Of a stretch of 64,000 nt of DNA, positions 26,749 through 34,794 are shown in pieces (position 1 is the stretch's first letter; the number at the start of each line of letters is the position of its first letter). Location: NCBI GenBank assembly GCA_035550215.1, contig DASZPM010000016.1:31306-95305 (forward strand). Direction: 5' to 3'. The stretch comes from JABDFW01 sp035550215 (GTDB lineage: Bacteria > Bacteroidota > Bacteroidia > Chitinophagales > Chitinophagaceae). Position numbers and translations under genes: made by a program. A model generated the notes under the pieces. That model searched no databases. It was not told where the DNA came from and was given only the letters and a program-made list of their open reading frames with translations.

Positions 26749-27672
26749 TTAAATCATGCCCAATTTTATTTTATGCACCAGTTCCAGGCCTATCCCGCTG
26801 ATTAATAACCTGTGCTTTTTATTGCTGAGCAGTTGTTGTGTCCAGTCAACAAAACCACCGTCACTCATATTCAGTTCATTTCCTTTGTAGCGCAGGAATG
26901 TTTTAAACTGCACCAGATTATAATAATTATTGGGCTGTTCCTGCGTTAAAATTTCTACTGCATATTCGGCGGAAATTTTTTCAAGCGCTGTGTGTACCGC
27001 CGTTTCTAATACGTTATTTTTCTCCTTCAATAATATTCTTATGGATAAGCCTTCCTTTTTGCATGCTGATGATAATAGTGAAAGGTGAAGGTTAAGGTGT
27101 TCCTGTATTTGTTTCATTTCGAACCGGAACCCGCCGGTATTAAAGCCGCCTGTCGCCATACAGAAAATGCCAAAATGGGCAGTATGCCCGGGCTGGGCCA
27201 ATCCCTGGGCCCGTACCAGCCTTTGTGGAGCCACTAATTTTATGGCTTGCCTGGTTTTTGATGTTTTATACTGTTGGGCAATAATCAAAGCAAGCATATT
27301 GGTAGCATCGCTCATTACTTCGGTGCCCCGTAGTGCGCTTACCACATTATTCTGGTCAATTGTTTTGAAAGACGAACATGTGCCGAGTGGTGCCAGCGGC
27401 GATAACATTACCGGGTCAAACTCACGGGCCGCAGCTTCCTTCAGCCACGCTGTTTCTAAATTCCTGAAATTAATGACATCAATGGAAGATGGCATTACAA
27501 ACCTGTTCTTTTCAAACTGCTGCAACACATCGGCGGGTGAAAGCTGTGCAGTTCTTCTTCTGAATAGCTCCAGCAGTATACTGTTTAGTTCTGTGCCGGG
27601 TAGCTGCGATAGTTTGTCCAGTATTTCATCATTACCTGTTTTGGATGATATTATTGCCGAGATGTTTTTCAT
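26749..27672 (-). CDS. unrecognised protein, possibly class II aminoacyl-tRNA-synthetase-like fold
   Basis: 307 residues from the ATG at 27670-27672 (a TTG eleven codons upstream is less likely). No signal peptide or transmembrane helix is visible. Segments such as D-P-V-M-L-S-P-L-A-P-L-G-T-C-S-S-F near residue 85, S-A-L-R-G-T-E-V-M-S-D-A-T-N near 115, and the C-terminal S-G-I-G-L-E-L-V-H-K-I faintly recall the HisRS/HisZ core, but the catalytic Arg and ATP motifs cannot be placed with confidence. I do not recognise the family. It follows the next minus-strand gene by about 50 bases. Confidence 0.7.
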   Translation of the reverse strand: MKNISAIISSKTGNDEILDKLSQLPGTELNSILLELFRRRTAQLSPADVLQQFEKNRFVMPSSIDVINFRNLETAWLKEAAAREFDPVMLSPLAPLGTCSSFKTIDQNNVVSALRGTEVMSDATNMLALIIAQQYKTSKTRQAIKLVAPQRLVRAQGLAQPGHTAHFGIFCMATGGFNTGGFRFEMKQIQEHLNLHLSLLSSACKKEGLSIRILLKEKNNVLETAVHTALEKISAEYAVEILTQEQPNNYYNLVQFKTFLRYKGNELNMSDGGFVDWTQQLLSNKKHRLLISGIGLELVHKIKLGMI

Positions 27673-27723
27673 TTGCTTTGTAACTGCAATAAAAATACTC
27701 AACAATTTTGGTATGGGCCAACA

Positions 27724-28455
27724 TCACCAGTTTACAGGGTATTTAATGCTTAAAATAACACTGTTTTGTATAGCGCAACCCTGACTTTTTTTAATCATGT
27801 TAAACCACGCCAAAGAAGTATTCAGGCGAATATTTTTTGTAACAGGCACACGGTTAACTGTTACCTGTGGTGACACTGCTGTATAGGCCTTGTTATGCCA
27901 TAACGGCGCAAAATACCAGGCGAAAAGATTGATGTCAATATTTTTTACATGATAACTTAGCTGGGCGCGGTTAGTGAGGTTTTTTTGCAGGAATTTTTTG
28001 GTAAGGTTGCCGGCCATAGCGAATAACTCCGCCGAGAGCCTGTTGCTTATTTTCCAGTTGCTTTTTACTAGAAGGCCGGCATCAGAAGTGGAATCCCAAA
28101 AGCTGCCCATTTGAGAAATGCAGTAATAGCCAGCTACTGTAAATGACAGTTTTTCAGATGCAGGCACGGTTTTTAAAAAGCCTGTGGTGATATAATTAAG
28201 GCCTGTTGTATAATCGTACGTATCCAGCGACTTATAGAGAAAAAAGGTAACCGGTTTTGCCGGCGCCGAAAAAGAAGCCTCCAGCGTGGTATGGTGGTTT
28301 AATACCACGCCGCTAAAGGGTATAAAACCCTGTGAATACAACCCCCACGTAAGCGCCGGCGAAGTTTTGGCAATACTGTCCTTAACGCTTTGCGCCTGGC
28401 AAAACAATGTCAACCCAATGGCAAAGTATGCCATGGTGATAAGCTTAAAAAGCAT
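27724..28455 (-). CDS. exported protein of unknown function, probably beta-rich
   Basis: 243 residues with a signal peptide (about residues 1-21, ending F-C-Q-A-Q). The mature chain alternates polar and hydrophobic residues and carries many aromatic ends (A-W-Y-F-A-P-L-W-H, T-G-L-N-Y-I-T-T-G-F), suggesting a small outer-membrane barrel, though no family is recognised. It lies 51 bases upstream of the preceding entry on the same strand, so the two may share a transcript. Confidence 0.65.
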   Translation of the reverse strand: MLFKLITMAYFAIGLTLFCQAQSVKDSIAKTSPALTWGLYSQGFIPFSGVVLNHHTTLEASFSAPAKPVTFFLYKSLDTYDYTTGLNYITTGFLKTVPASEKLSFTVAGYYCISQMGSFWDSTSDAGLLVKSNWKISNRLSAELFAMAGNLTKKFLQKNLTNRAQLSYHVKNIDINLFAWYFAPLWHNKAYTAVSPQVTVNRVPVTKNIRLNTSLAWFNMIKKSQGCAIQNSVILSIKYPVNW

Positions 28456-28494
28456 ATTGCTTAATTATTGATTTACTAAAAGGACTGGGTTGCG

Positions 28495-28530
28495 GAAGTG
28501 AAAAAACTGCCGGGCAGCACGCTGCCCGGC
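28495..28530 (-). terminator. rho-independent terminator after the small minus-strand gene
   Basis: A perfect 10-base stem GCCGGGCAGC/GCTGCCCGGC at 28509-28530 with a two-base loop (effectively 9 pairs) is followed on the minus strand by GTTTTTTC. It starts six bases after the stop of the 54-codon minus-strand gene and so fits as its terminator. Confidence 0.75.
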
Positions 28531-28535
28531 CATGG

Positions 28536-28700
28536 TTATGCCTTACAGGCTGCGTTATGGCTCATCCTGCCTGGCTTAAGCTTCTTTAAAATGGCTGCAA
28601 GGTTTACCAATATGTTTAACCCCTTTACCGGCTTAGTGAAAAGGCCATTGAAATCCACAACATCCTTTTCTATATAACCGGGTGTTTGTTGATGTTGCAT
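28536..28700 (-). CDS. small protein, 54 residues, unknown function
   Basis: An ATG at 28698-28700 opens a 54-codon frame to a TAA at 28536-28538. It begins MQHQQTPGYIEKDVVDFNGL and continues F-T-K-P-V-K-G-L-N-I-L-V-N-L-A-A-I-L, then K-K-L-K-P-G-R, with a short hydrophobic or amphipathic helix near residues 28-40. A strong terminator lies directly downstream, and the gene is divergent from the CGNR regulator with repeated operator-like half-sites between them. These signs support a real gene. No homologue is recognised; it may be the regulator's target. Confidence 0.6.
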   Translation of the reverse strand: MQHQQTPGYIEKDVVDFNGLFTKPVKGLNILVNLAAILKKLKPGRMSHNAACKA

Positions 28701-28718
28701 TGCGTATTGTTTTTGTTG

Positions 28719-28726
28719 TATATTTG
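28719..28726 (+). promoter_or_regulatory. candidate -7 promoter element of the CGNR gene
   Basis: TATATTTG fits the Bacteroidota TAnnTTTG element. It sits 64 bases before the CGNR start codon and directly before the first operator-like half-site, so a bound regulator there would block transcription. A TTG at 28695-28697 is the only -33 candidate. Confidence 0.4.
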
Positions 28727-28727
28727 C

Positions 28728-28797
28728 TTTACCGTCTAAATGTAATTAGGTGGTAAAATTAATAAACTTTACCAATAAAACAAACTTTAATGGTAAA
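28728..28797. promoter_or_regulatory. duplicated TTTACC-N18-GGTAAA operator-like sites
   Basis: Two identical inverted half-site pairs, TTTACC (28728-28733) N18 GGTAAA (28752-28757) and TTTACC (28768-28773) N18 GGTAAA (28792-28797), lie exactly 40 bases apart. The first begins two bases after a TATATTTG promoter element (28719-28726) and the last overlaps the ATG of the CGNR gene at 28790. The arrangement suggests autoregulation and control of the divergent small gene. Confidence 0.5.
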
Positions 28798-29422
28798 AAA
28801 TATTTTAATAGACTCTCTTGACCTTGAAGGCGGGGTTTTATGTCTTGATTTTGCGAATACGGTAAGTGACCGCAGGCTAACACCTGTGCAGGACTATTTT
28901 ACTGATATCTATGCATTTTTGTATTGGGCGGCAAATAAAGCGGGAATTGTTACCGAAAGAGAGGCAATGCTGCTTGAAAAGACAATTAAAGAAAACCCGG
29001 CAAAGGCAATTGGCTTTTTTAAAGAAGCGATTGATTTAAGGGAACTTATATACGCCATGTTTTACAGGGTTAGCAGGAATGAAGATATAACCGCAGGGCA
29101 ATTAAATGAGTTTAATGCAATACTGAAAAAGTACATACCTTATACAAAACTGCAAAAAAAAGGAAGCGGTTTTGAAGAAGTATGCGCCCTTGAGGAAGAT
29201 GACCTGTATATATTAACAGTTCCCATTATAAAAAGCGCCCACGAATTATTGCTGTCCGGAAAGCTGGAAAAAATAAAACAATGCGGCAGCGATAACTGCG
29301 GTTGGCTTTTTCTGGATACGTCAAAAAATGGCAAACGGCACTGGTGCAGTATGAAGACCTGTGGCAGCAAAGACAAGGCCATCAAATATTATTACCGTAA
29401 AAAAGAGGCAAGAGAACAATAG
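28790..29422 (+). CDS. ABATE/CGNR zinc-finger regulator
   Basis: 210 residues. The N-terminal ABATE-like domain opens with G-G-V-L-C-L-D-F-A-N-T near residues 14-24. The C-terminal CGNR zinc finger is present near residues 163-200: C-G-S-D-N-C-G-W-L-F-L-D-T-S-K-N, then R-H-W-C-S-M-K-T-C-G, giving four Cys ligands in the expected spacing. Such proteins are thought to be stress-linked transcription regulators with the zinc finger contacting DNA. The duplicated inverted sites over its own start suggest self-control. Confidence 0.9.
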   Translation: MVKNILIDSLDLEGGVLCLDFANTVSDRRLTPVQDYFTDIYAFLYWAANKAGIVTEREAMLLEKTIKENPAKAIGFFKEAIDLRELIYAMFYRVSRNEDITAGQLNEFNAILKKYIPYTKLQKKGSGFEEVCALEEDDLYILTVPIIKSAHELLLSGKLEKIKQCGSDNCGWLFLDTSKNGKRHWCSMKTCGSKDKAIKYYYRKKEAREQ

Positions 29423-29878
29423 TTAGAAGTTAAGGGCACAGTTAACCCATTCCGGGTCAAAATTGGCGTTGTATTTTTTGTAAAAATTTATAGCAGGCTC
29501 GTTCCATTCAAGCACCTGCCAGACAATGCCACAGAATTTTCTTTCTTTAGCTTCTTCAATCAGCGCATCAAACAGCAATTTGCCAATGCCTTTGCCCCGC
29601 GCTTCTTCTGTCACAACAATGTCCTCAAGGTACATCCGTTGTCCCTTCCAGGTAGAATAACGTATGTAATACAGGGCAAACCCCTGGATAATATTTGTTT
29701 CGTCTTCAACAGCCACAAAAGCCCACCATACCGGGTTATCACCAAAGCCGCTTTCTTCAAAATGTTCAAGCGTTACAGTAACTTCCTGCGGCGCTTTTTC
29801 GTATAAAGCCAGTTCTTTTACAAGCTCTAAAAGTCTCGGGCAGTCTTTGCGTTCCGCCCTGCGTATTGTTATTGCCAT
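29423..29878 (-). CDS. GNAT acetyltransferase of the diamine acetyltransferase type
   Basis: 151 residues, ATG start, convergent with the CGNR gene (stops adjacent). The whole chain resembles SAT-type acetyltransferases: L-V-K-E-L-A-L-Y-E-K-A-P near residue 19-30, Y-L-E-D-I-V-V-T-E-E-A-R-G-K-G-I-G-K-L-L near 82-101 with the acetyl-CoA loop, and W-N-E-P-A-I-N-F-Y-K-K near 124-134. The likely substrates are polyamines or related small amines, by family only. It may be co-transcribed with the upstream oxidase (19 bases apart). Confidence 0.87.
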   Translation of the reverse strand: MAITIRRAERKDCPRLLELVKELALYEKAPQEVTVTLEHFEESGFGDNPVWWAFVAVEDETNIIQGFALYYIRYSTWKGQRMYLEDIVVTEEARGKGIGKLLFDALIEEAKERKFCGIVWQVLEWNEPAINFYKKYNANFDPEWVNCALNF

Positions 29879-29897
29879 GTTGCTGAATAATTTGTTC

Positions 29898-30836
29898 TTA
29901 TAGTTCTTCCGTTAATCTTGTCACTTCTTCCGCGCAGCCAAACGCCAGCGTATAGCCGCTGCCGCCATGGCCGTAGTTATGAATTATTTTAGTGCCTTTC
30001 TCCCTTTCCACCCTTACTTCCGGCCTGTATGGCCGTAACCCTGCCCAGTTACCGATAATTTTTCTTTTATCAAGGCCGGGAAAAACGCTGTAAGCCCTTC
30101 TTAAAATGTCATCAAGGCTTTCCTGTTCCGTCTTTTCATCATACACATTTTCCTCGTAAGTACCGCCAACTATAGTAGCATCTTTGCGCGGAACTATGTA
30201 TGCAGGTGTCTGGTTGTCCAAAAATATATGGTCGGGAAACCCCGGCTCCAGCAATACTACCTGCCCGCGCACCGGGATAACCGTTTTGTCGTTGCACAGT
30301 TCCCTTGAGCCCAAAGCCGAGCAATTGATGATGGCATCGTATTCGCTGCTCAAATCGTGCAGGTCAAATATCTGCTGGTGTTTAAAAGTAGTTCCCTTAG
30401 CCTCTACCTGTTTATACAGCCAGGGCAAAAATATTTGCGTTTCTATCAGCGGCACATAAGCCTCGTAGGCTTTATCATACCCGGCAGGCGCTTTATCCTC
30501 CTGTAATACCGCCAAAGTATTACCCGGCATAAAATCAAGCCAGGTGTCCTCATCCCCGGTATTATTTTTTACTGCCTTTACAATTTTCTTCATGCTTATG
30601 CCTGTTTCTTCGCCGCACAGGCCTTCATAAAAATGGTAGCTTTTAACGCACCAGTCAATACCCCGCCGGTCATTCCTTATATGGTATGGAAACCAAAAGG
30701 CAGCAGCCCTGTTAGAAGTGATGTCCGGGGAAAAACTTTTTGAAATTATATGCAGTTCATGCCCCTGTGCCGCCAGCAAATAAGCGCTGCTCATGCCACT
30801 AATGCCCGCGCCAATAACAGCAATTTTTTTACCCAT
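29898..30836 (-). CDS. D-amino-acid oxidase-like FAD protein
   Basis: 312 residues. The FAD-binding Rossmann motif is at the N-terminus (I-A-V-I-G-A-G-I-S-G-M-S-S-A, residues 5-18). R-G-Q-V-V-L-L near 190, and the C-terminal signature W-A-G-L-R-P-Y-R-P-E-V-R-V near 265-277 followed by N-Y-G-H-G-G-S-G-Y-T, match D-amino-acid oxidases, including the Arg that binds the substrate carboxylate and the FAD-loop glycines. It should oxidise D-amino acids to keto acids with release of ammonia and peroxide. Related D-aspartate oxidases and glycine oxidases cannot be fully excluded. Confidence 0.85.
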   Translation of the reverse strand: MGKKIAVIGAGISGMSSAYLLAAQGHELHIISKSFSPDITSNRAAAFWFPYHIRNDRRGIDWCVKSYHFYEGLCGEETGISMKKIVKAVKNNTGDEDTWLDFMPGNTLAVLQEDKAPAGYDKAYEAYVPLIETQIFLPWLYKQVEAKGTTFKHQQIFDLHDLSSEYDAIINCSALGSRELCNDKTVIPVRGQVVLLEPGFPDHIFLDNQTPAYIVPRKDATIVGGTYEENVYDEKTEQESLDDILRRAYSVFPGLDKRKIIGNWAGLRPYRPEVRVEREKGTKIIHNYGHGGSGYTLAFGCAEEVTRLTEEL

Positions 30837-30887
30837 GCCGCAAAAATAGTAGTTAGTTGCCTTGTTGATTAATTAACGGGCGGGATA

Positions 30888-32711
30888 TTATTTTTTCTTC
30901 GTGGCTTTAAAAGTGCCATTGGGTTGTATAAAAAGCACTTCAGTAATATTGCCTTTATCATCGGCGTTAAACTGAAGGGTGTAACCTGTAAGTGTTTTTA
31001 TAGAGAATTTATTTGTATCCACCGGTACTAGCGCATATTCCGGCTGGCCGGGTACAAACAGGTAAAGTGTTTTATCATCTTTAATATACAGTTTTGCTGT
31101 AACAGGGCCCAGCCCGTATTCGCCGGTATATTTTTGCAGGCTGTCTTTACTTATCTCTTTTGGTTTAGGCGACCTGTCAAATACAATTGGCTTAAGGCCG
31201 CCTTCCATAGTGATGGAGAGGCTTTCAATATCGCCGGCCATATTCATATTAAACTGGAGCGGGTCACTTTTATCACTTGTGTCTATTCCGTCGTGAATGT
31301 TATCATCAAAAGGTTCAAACATGTCGTAATGGTAATGCATCAACCACCATTTGGCATTTGGCAAGAAGGCAAACAGGGAATCTCTTTCAAGAGAAACATT
31401 TATCGCCCCGTATCCTTTGTTGGTATAAATACCTTCATAGTCTTTCAGGGGATGGGAGGGAACGGTATTTAACTTGCGGCTTGATACCTGTGCCGCTTCC
31501 GCTTTTTTGGCAGCGGCTTTTGCCGAGTCAGCCCGGCTTTTCAGGTAGGTTTCCCAGTCATAATATTTTAACCCAAGCATCCTGTCGGCAATTAAATTGC
31601 GTACTGCCGATGGAACCGTCGAACCATTCTGGTTGCTTAATACAATAATACCTATACTGTCAGAAGGAAAAAAGCAGGTACTTGCAGAAAAGCCGTCAAT
31701 ATTACCGCCGTGCTCTACGCGGTAATGCCCTTTATAGGATGCCTGCATCCAGCCATATCCATAACTCGAAAAAAAGACATCCGGGATTTCTTTGGTTGGT
31801 AAGCCTCCGTCAATCATCATTTGCGGGCTCATTGCTTCGGTGGCATAACCTGCGGGAATGATTTGTTTCTCCCCGAACTTACCATCATTTATCCAGGTAA
31901 TTACCCATTTGGCCATTTCGGTTACGCTGCTGTTTATGCTGCCGGCAGGCCCCATCGCATCAATATGATAATAATCCAGCTTATGAATTATACTGTCTTT
32001 TTTAACGTAATACCCAATAGCCGCATCACTGTCTGCAGCCATAGTATCTACTGAAAAATCGGTGCGCTCCATACCCAGCGGCTGTAATATTTTTTCTTTT
32101 ACGTTTTTCTCCCATAGTTCTCCCGTTAATTTTTGCACTAATACACCCTGCACCAAAAACATAAAATTATTGTATTGCCATTTTTCCCGAACGCCATATG
32201 TCGGCTCCATGTATTGAATACGCTGTATAAGACTGTCTCTTGACTTTGTGGTGAAATAATACCAGGAGAGATCATGCCTTGGTAAACCCGTCCTGTGGGA
32301 CATCAGGTCTTTAACAAGAATATTATTATTCATGTTATCATTATAAAATTTCAGTTCGGGCAGGTAATTTCTTATTGGTTTATTAAAATCAACTTTGCCT
32401 TTCTCACGCAGCATACCCAGGAGTGATGCGGTAAAAGCCTTGGTGCAACTGCCTATGGCAAAAAGGGTATTGGCAGTAACCGGCTTTTTATTTTCAACAT
32501 CGCGGTAACCAAAACCCTTTGCATATATCACTTTATTTTTCTCCACTACTGCTACTGCAAAACCTACAGCATGCCAGTCTTTCAAAATACGGGCAAAAGC
32601 AGTATCAAGGCCTTCAAAACGTTTGTCAATTTGTGCGGGTACTGCTTTTTTCTGGGCAGTTGCAATGCCCGTTACGGCAATCAATAGCAGCAGTAATGAA
32701 ATATTTCTCAT
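30888..32711 (-). CDS. exported serine hydrolase (beta-lactamase class C-like) with DUF3471-type tail
   Basis: 607 residues from the ATG at 32709-32711; an ATG 17 codons upstream adds a Cys-rich stretch ahead of the signal peptide. The signal peptide ends A-T-A-Q. The penicillin-binding fold runs to about residue 380, with Ser88-C-T-Lys91 as the S-x-x-K motif, Y-N-N near 180 as the Y-x-N motif and H-G-G near 335 in place of K-T-G. A lipocalin-like DUF3471 region follows, then a further beta domain to the end. Members include D-aminopeptidases and esterases; the substrate is unknown. Confidence 0.87.
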   Translation of the reverse strand: MRNISLLLLLIAVTGIATAQKKAVPAQIDKRFEGLDTAFARILKDWHAVGFAVAVVEKNKVIYAKGFGYRDVENKKPVTANTLFAIGSCTKAFTASLLGMLREKGKVDFNKPIRNYLPELKFYNDNMNNNILVKDLMSHRTGLPRHDLSWYYFTTKSRDSLIQRIQYMEPTYGVREKWQYNNFMFLVQGVLVQKLTGELWEKNVKEKILQPLGMERTDFSVDTMAADSDAAIGYYVKKDSIIHKLDYYHIDAMGPAGSINSSVTEMAKWVITWINDGKFGEKQIIPAGYATEAMSPQMMIDGGLPTKEIPDVFFSSYGYGWMQASYKGHYRVEHGGNIDGFSASTCFFPSDSIGIIVLSNQNGSTVPSAVRNLIADRMLGLKYYDWETYLKSRADSAKAAAKKAEAAQVSSRKLNTVPSHPLKDYEGIYTNKGYGAINVSLERDSLFAFLPNAKWWLMHYHYDMFEPFDDNIHDGIDTSDKSDPLQFNMNMAGDIESLSITMEGGLKPIVFDRSPKPKEISKDSLQKYTGEYGLGPVTAKLYIKDDKTLYLFVPGQPEYALVPVDTNKFSIKTLTGYTLQFNADDKGNITEVLFIQPNGTFKATKKK

Positions 32712-32869
32712 GCATGTTTTTTTAAAGACTGTACTGCAACAGCATCCACCGTTGTGTTGCACTGTTGGTTTTAAAAGGCGAATAATAAATGACTGCTATA
32801 AAAATAGCATTTTGTTATAAGTGGTTAGCTTAAAAAGCCAGCTTAATTTGGTTCAGGAATATTTTATTT

Positions 32870-34597
32870 TTAACCCGCTGTTGCAGCCAATTTGCTTTTA
32901 TTGTAACCATACATAAAGTAAACTACAAGCCCGATTACCAGCCAGCTTCCAAACCACAGCCAGTTACTCCCCGTCATACCTGTAAGCAGGTACAGGCAGG
33001 TTGAAAGGCCCATTAGCGGAATGAGTGAAAGGTTTTTTACGAATGCTGCTACAGAAAGGGCGGCCAATATTATCCACAATATTATTGTGGAAATATTAAG
33101 TGAGGCGTCGTCCGAATTTATATTAAATAAGTCAGCGAAATAATGCGGGTTGTTAAGCTGTAAAAGAATGATAGCTGCTATAACAAGCAGCGGGAAAATA
33201 ATTTTCGCATTTATATAAGGCATATTGAATTTGCCCGGCACTTTCTCTTTTTTCGGTATCAAAAGCACGCCGCCGCACACCAGCACAAATGCAAAAAGTG
33301 TAGCTATGCTTGTAAAGTCGAGTACAAATGTTTTATCGGTAAATAAAATAGGTACCCCTACAAACAAGCCGGTAATAATGGTTGAGAATGAAGGCGTTTG
33401 AAATTTAGGATGAATTTTTTCAAATATCGGTGGCAGCAGGCCGTCGCGGCTCATGCACATCCATATTCTTGGCTGCCCCATCTGGAAAACTAGCAGCACG
33501 CTTGTCATGGCTATCACTGCTGCAAGCGACACAAGAAACTGCATCCATGTTACATGGGTATCTTCAAATATTTTAGCAAGCGGGTCGCCCACATTTTCAA
33601 AGCTGCGGTAGTTTAACACACCGGTTAATACCAGCGCAAGCAGTATATATACCACTGTGCAAATAACCAGCGACAGTATCATGCTCCGTGGCAAATCGCG
33701 CTGCGGGTTTTTACTTTCCTCTGCCATTACGCTTATCGCATCAAACCCTATATAAGCAAAGAAAACGCCGCTTACCGCTGTCATCACGCCGCTAAAGCCA
33801 TTGGGCATAAAAGCCTTTACGCCGGCGTCGTTTACAGGCAGCCAGTTATCCGGGTTAACATAATAAGCGCCTACACCAATCACCAGTGCTACCACGCACA
33901 ATTTTAGCACAACCATTATGTTACTGAAATTCCTGGACTCTTTTATGCCAATATACACCAGCATGGTAATAAGTACATTAATAACCAGGGCCGGAAGGTC
34001 AAAAATAATACGCAGGCCACCTATAACGGGCGCATTTTTCCACGCAGTAAGCAACTCCTGGGTTGATGATGTAAGCGTGTTAAACGCAGCGCCTGAATTT
34101 TCAATAACAGCTTTATGGGCTTCCATATAACTGCAGGTAAGGTTGGCAGGTATGTGTACCCCTATACGGCTTAAAAACGAGGTAAAATAATCGCTCCACG
34201 AAAAAGCCACGTATATGTTACCAATAGAATATTCCATTATTAACGCCCAGCCGATTATCCAGGCAAATAACTCCCCGAATGAAGCGTAAGCATACGTATA
34301 AGCACTGCCTGCTACCGGTATACGGCTGGCAAATTCTGCATAGCACAATGCAGTAAAACCGCAGGCTACCGCGCAAATAATAAACAGGAAGACCACCCCC
34401 GGGCCGCCTTTAAAACAGGCTTCACCAAGACTGCTGAAGCTGCCCGCACCAATAATAGCAGCTATACCAAAAAAGGTCAGGTCTCGCAGGGTTAGTACCC
34501 TTTTAAGGCCGCCGCCTGCATGCGGGTCGTCCTGCATGGTTTCGGCGTCGCCTAATATTTTGCTGATTGATTTGGTGCGGAATAGTGAATTGCTCAT
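32870..34597 (-). CDS. APC-family amino-acid permease (cationic amino-acid transporter-like)
   Basis: 575 residues with about 12-14 transmembrane helices. The N-terminal R-V-L-T-L-R-D-L-T-F-F-G-I-A-A-I-I-G-A-G-S-F near residues 33-54 is the TM1 substrate-binding motif of the APC superfamily, and P-V-A-G-S-A-Y-T-Y-A-Y near 94-104 is typical of CAT-type carriers. The long loop between helices three and five and the C-terminal extra helices fit the CAT subfamily. It should import amino acids across the inner membrane. Confidence 0.88.
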   Translation of the reverse strand: MSNSLFRTKSISKILGDAETMQDDPHAGGGLKRVLTLRDLTFFGIAAIIGAGSFSSLGEACFKGGPGVVFLFIICAVACGFTALCYAEFASRIPVAGSAYTYAYASFGELFAWIIGWALIMEYSIGNIYVAFSWSDYFTSFLSRIGVHIPANLTCSYMEAHKAVIENSGAAFNTLTSSTQELLTAWKNAPVIGGLRIIFDLPALVINVLITMLVYIGIKESRNFSNIMVVLKLCVVALVIGVGAYYVNPDNWLPVNDAGVKAFMPNGFSGVMTAVSGVFFAYIGFDAISVMAEESKNPQRDLPRSMILSLVICTVVYILLALVLTGVLNYRSFENVGDPLAKIFEDTHVTWMQFLVSLAAVIAMTSVLLVFQMGQPRIWMCMSRDGLLPPIFEKIHPKFQTPSFSTIITGLFVGVPILFTDKTFVLDFTSIATLFAFVLVCGGVLLIPKKEKVPGKFNMPYINAKIIFPLLVIAAIILLQLNNPHYFADLFNINSDDASLNISTIILWIILAALSVAAFVKNLSLIPLMGLSTCLYLLTGMTGSNWLWFGSWLVIGLVVYFMYGYNKSKLAATAG

Positions 34598-34794
34598 GCA
34601 GTACTATTTTGTATAAAAGGGTAAAATAGTGAAAGGCCGCTAAGCAGAAAAATATTTTTTAGTGGTAACGCCTGCTGTATGGTGATAAAAGGAATCTTTA
34701 CGCGCATGCAATCAACCCGGGGTTATTCGCCATGCTTTGTAGGTTTGGCAGTTATACTCATCGTATATTCGCACCTCACAATATCTTATAAATT
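34598..34794. other. divergent promoter region of permease and tilS
   Basis: About 200 bases between a minus-strand permease gene and plus-strand tilS. The open frame reading through it on the plus strand has no family resemblance. No specific promoter element could be placed with confidence. Confidence 0.3.
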
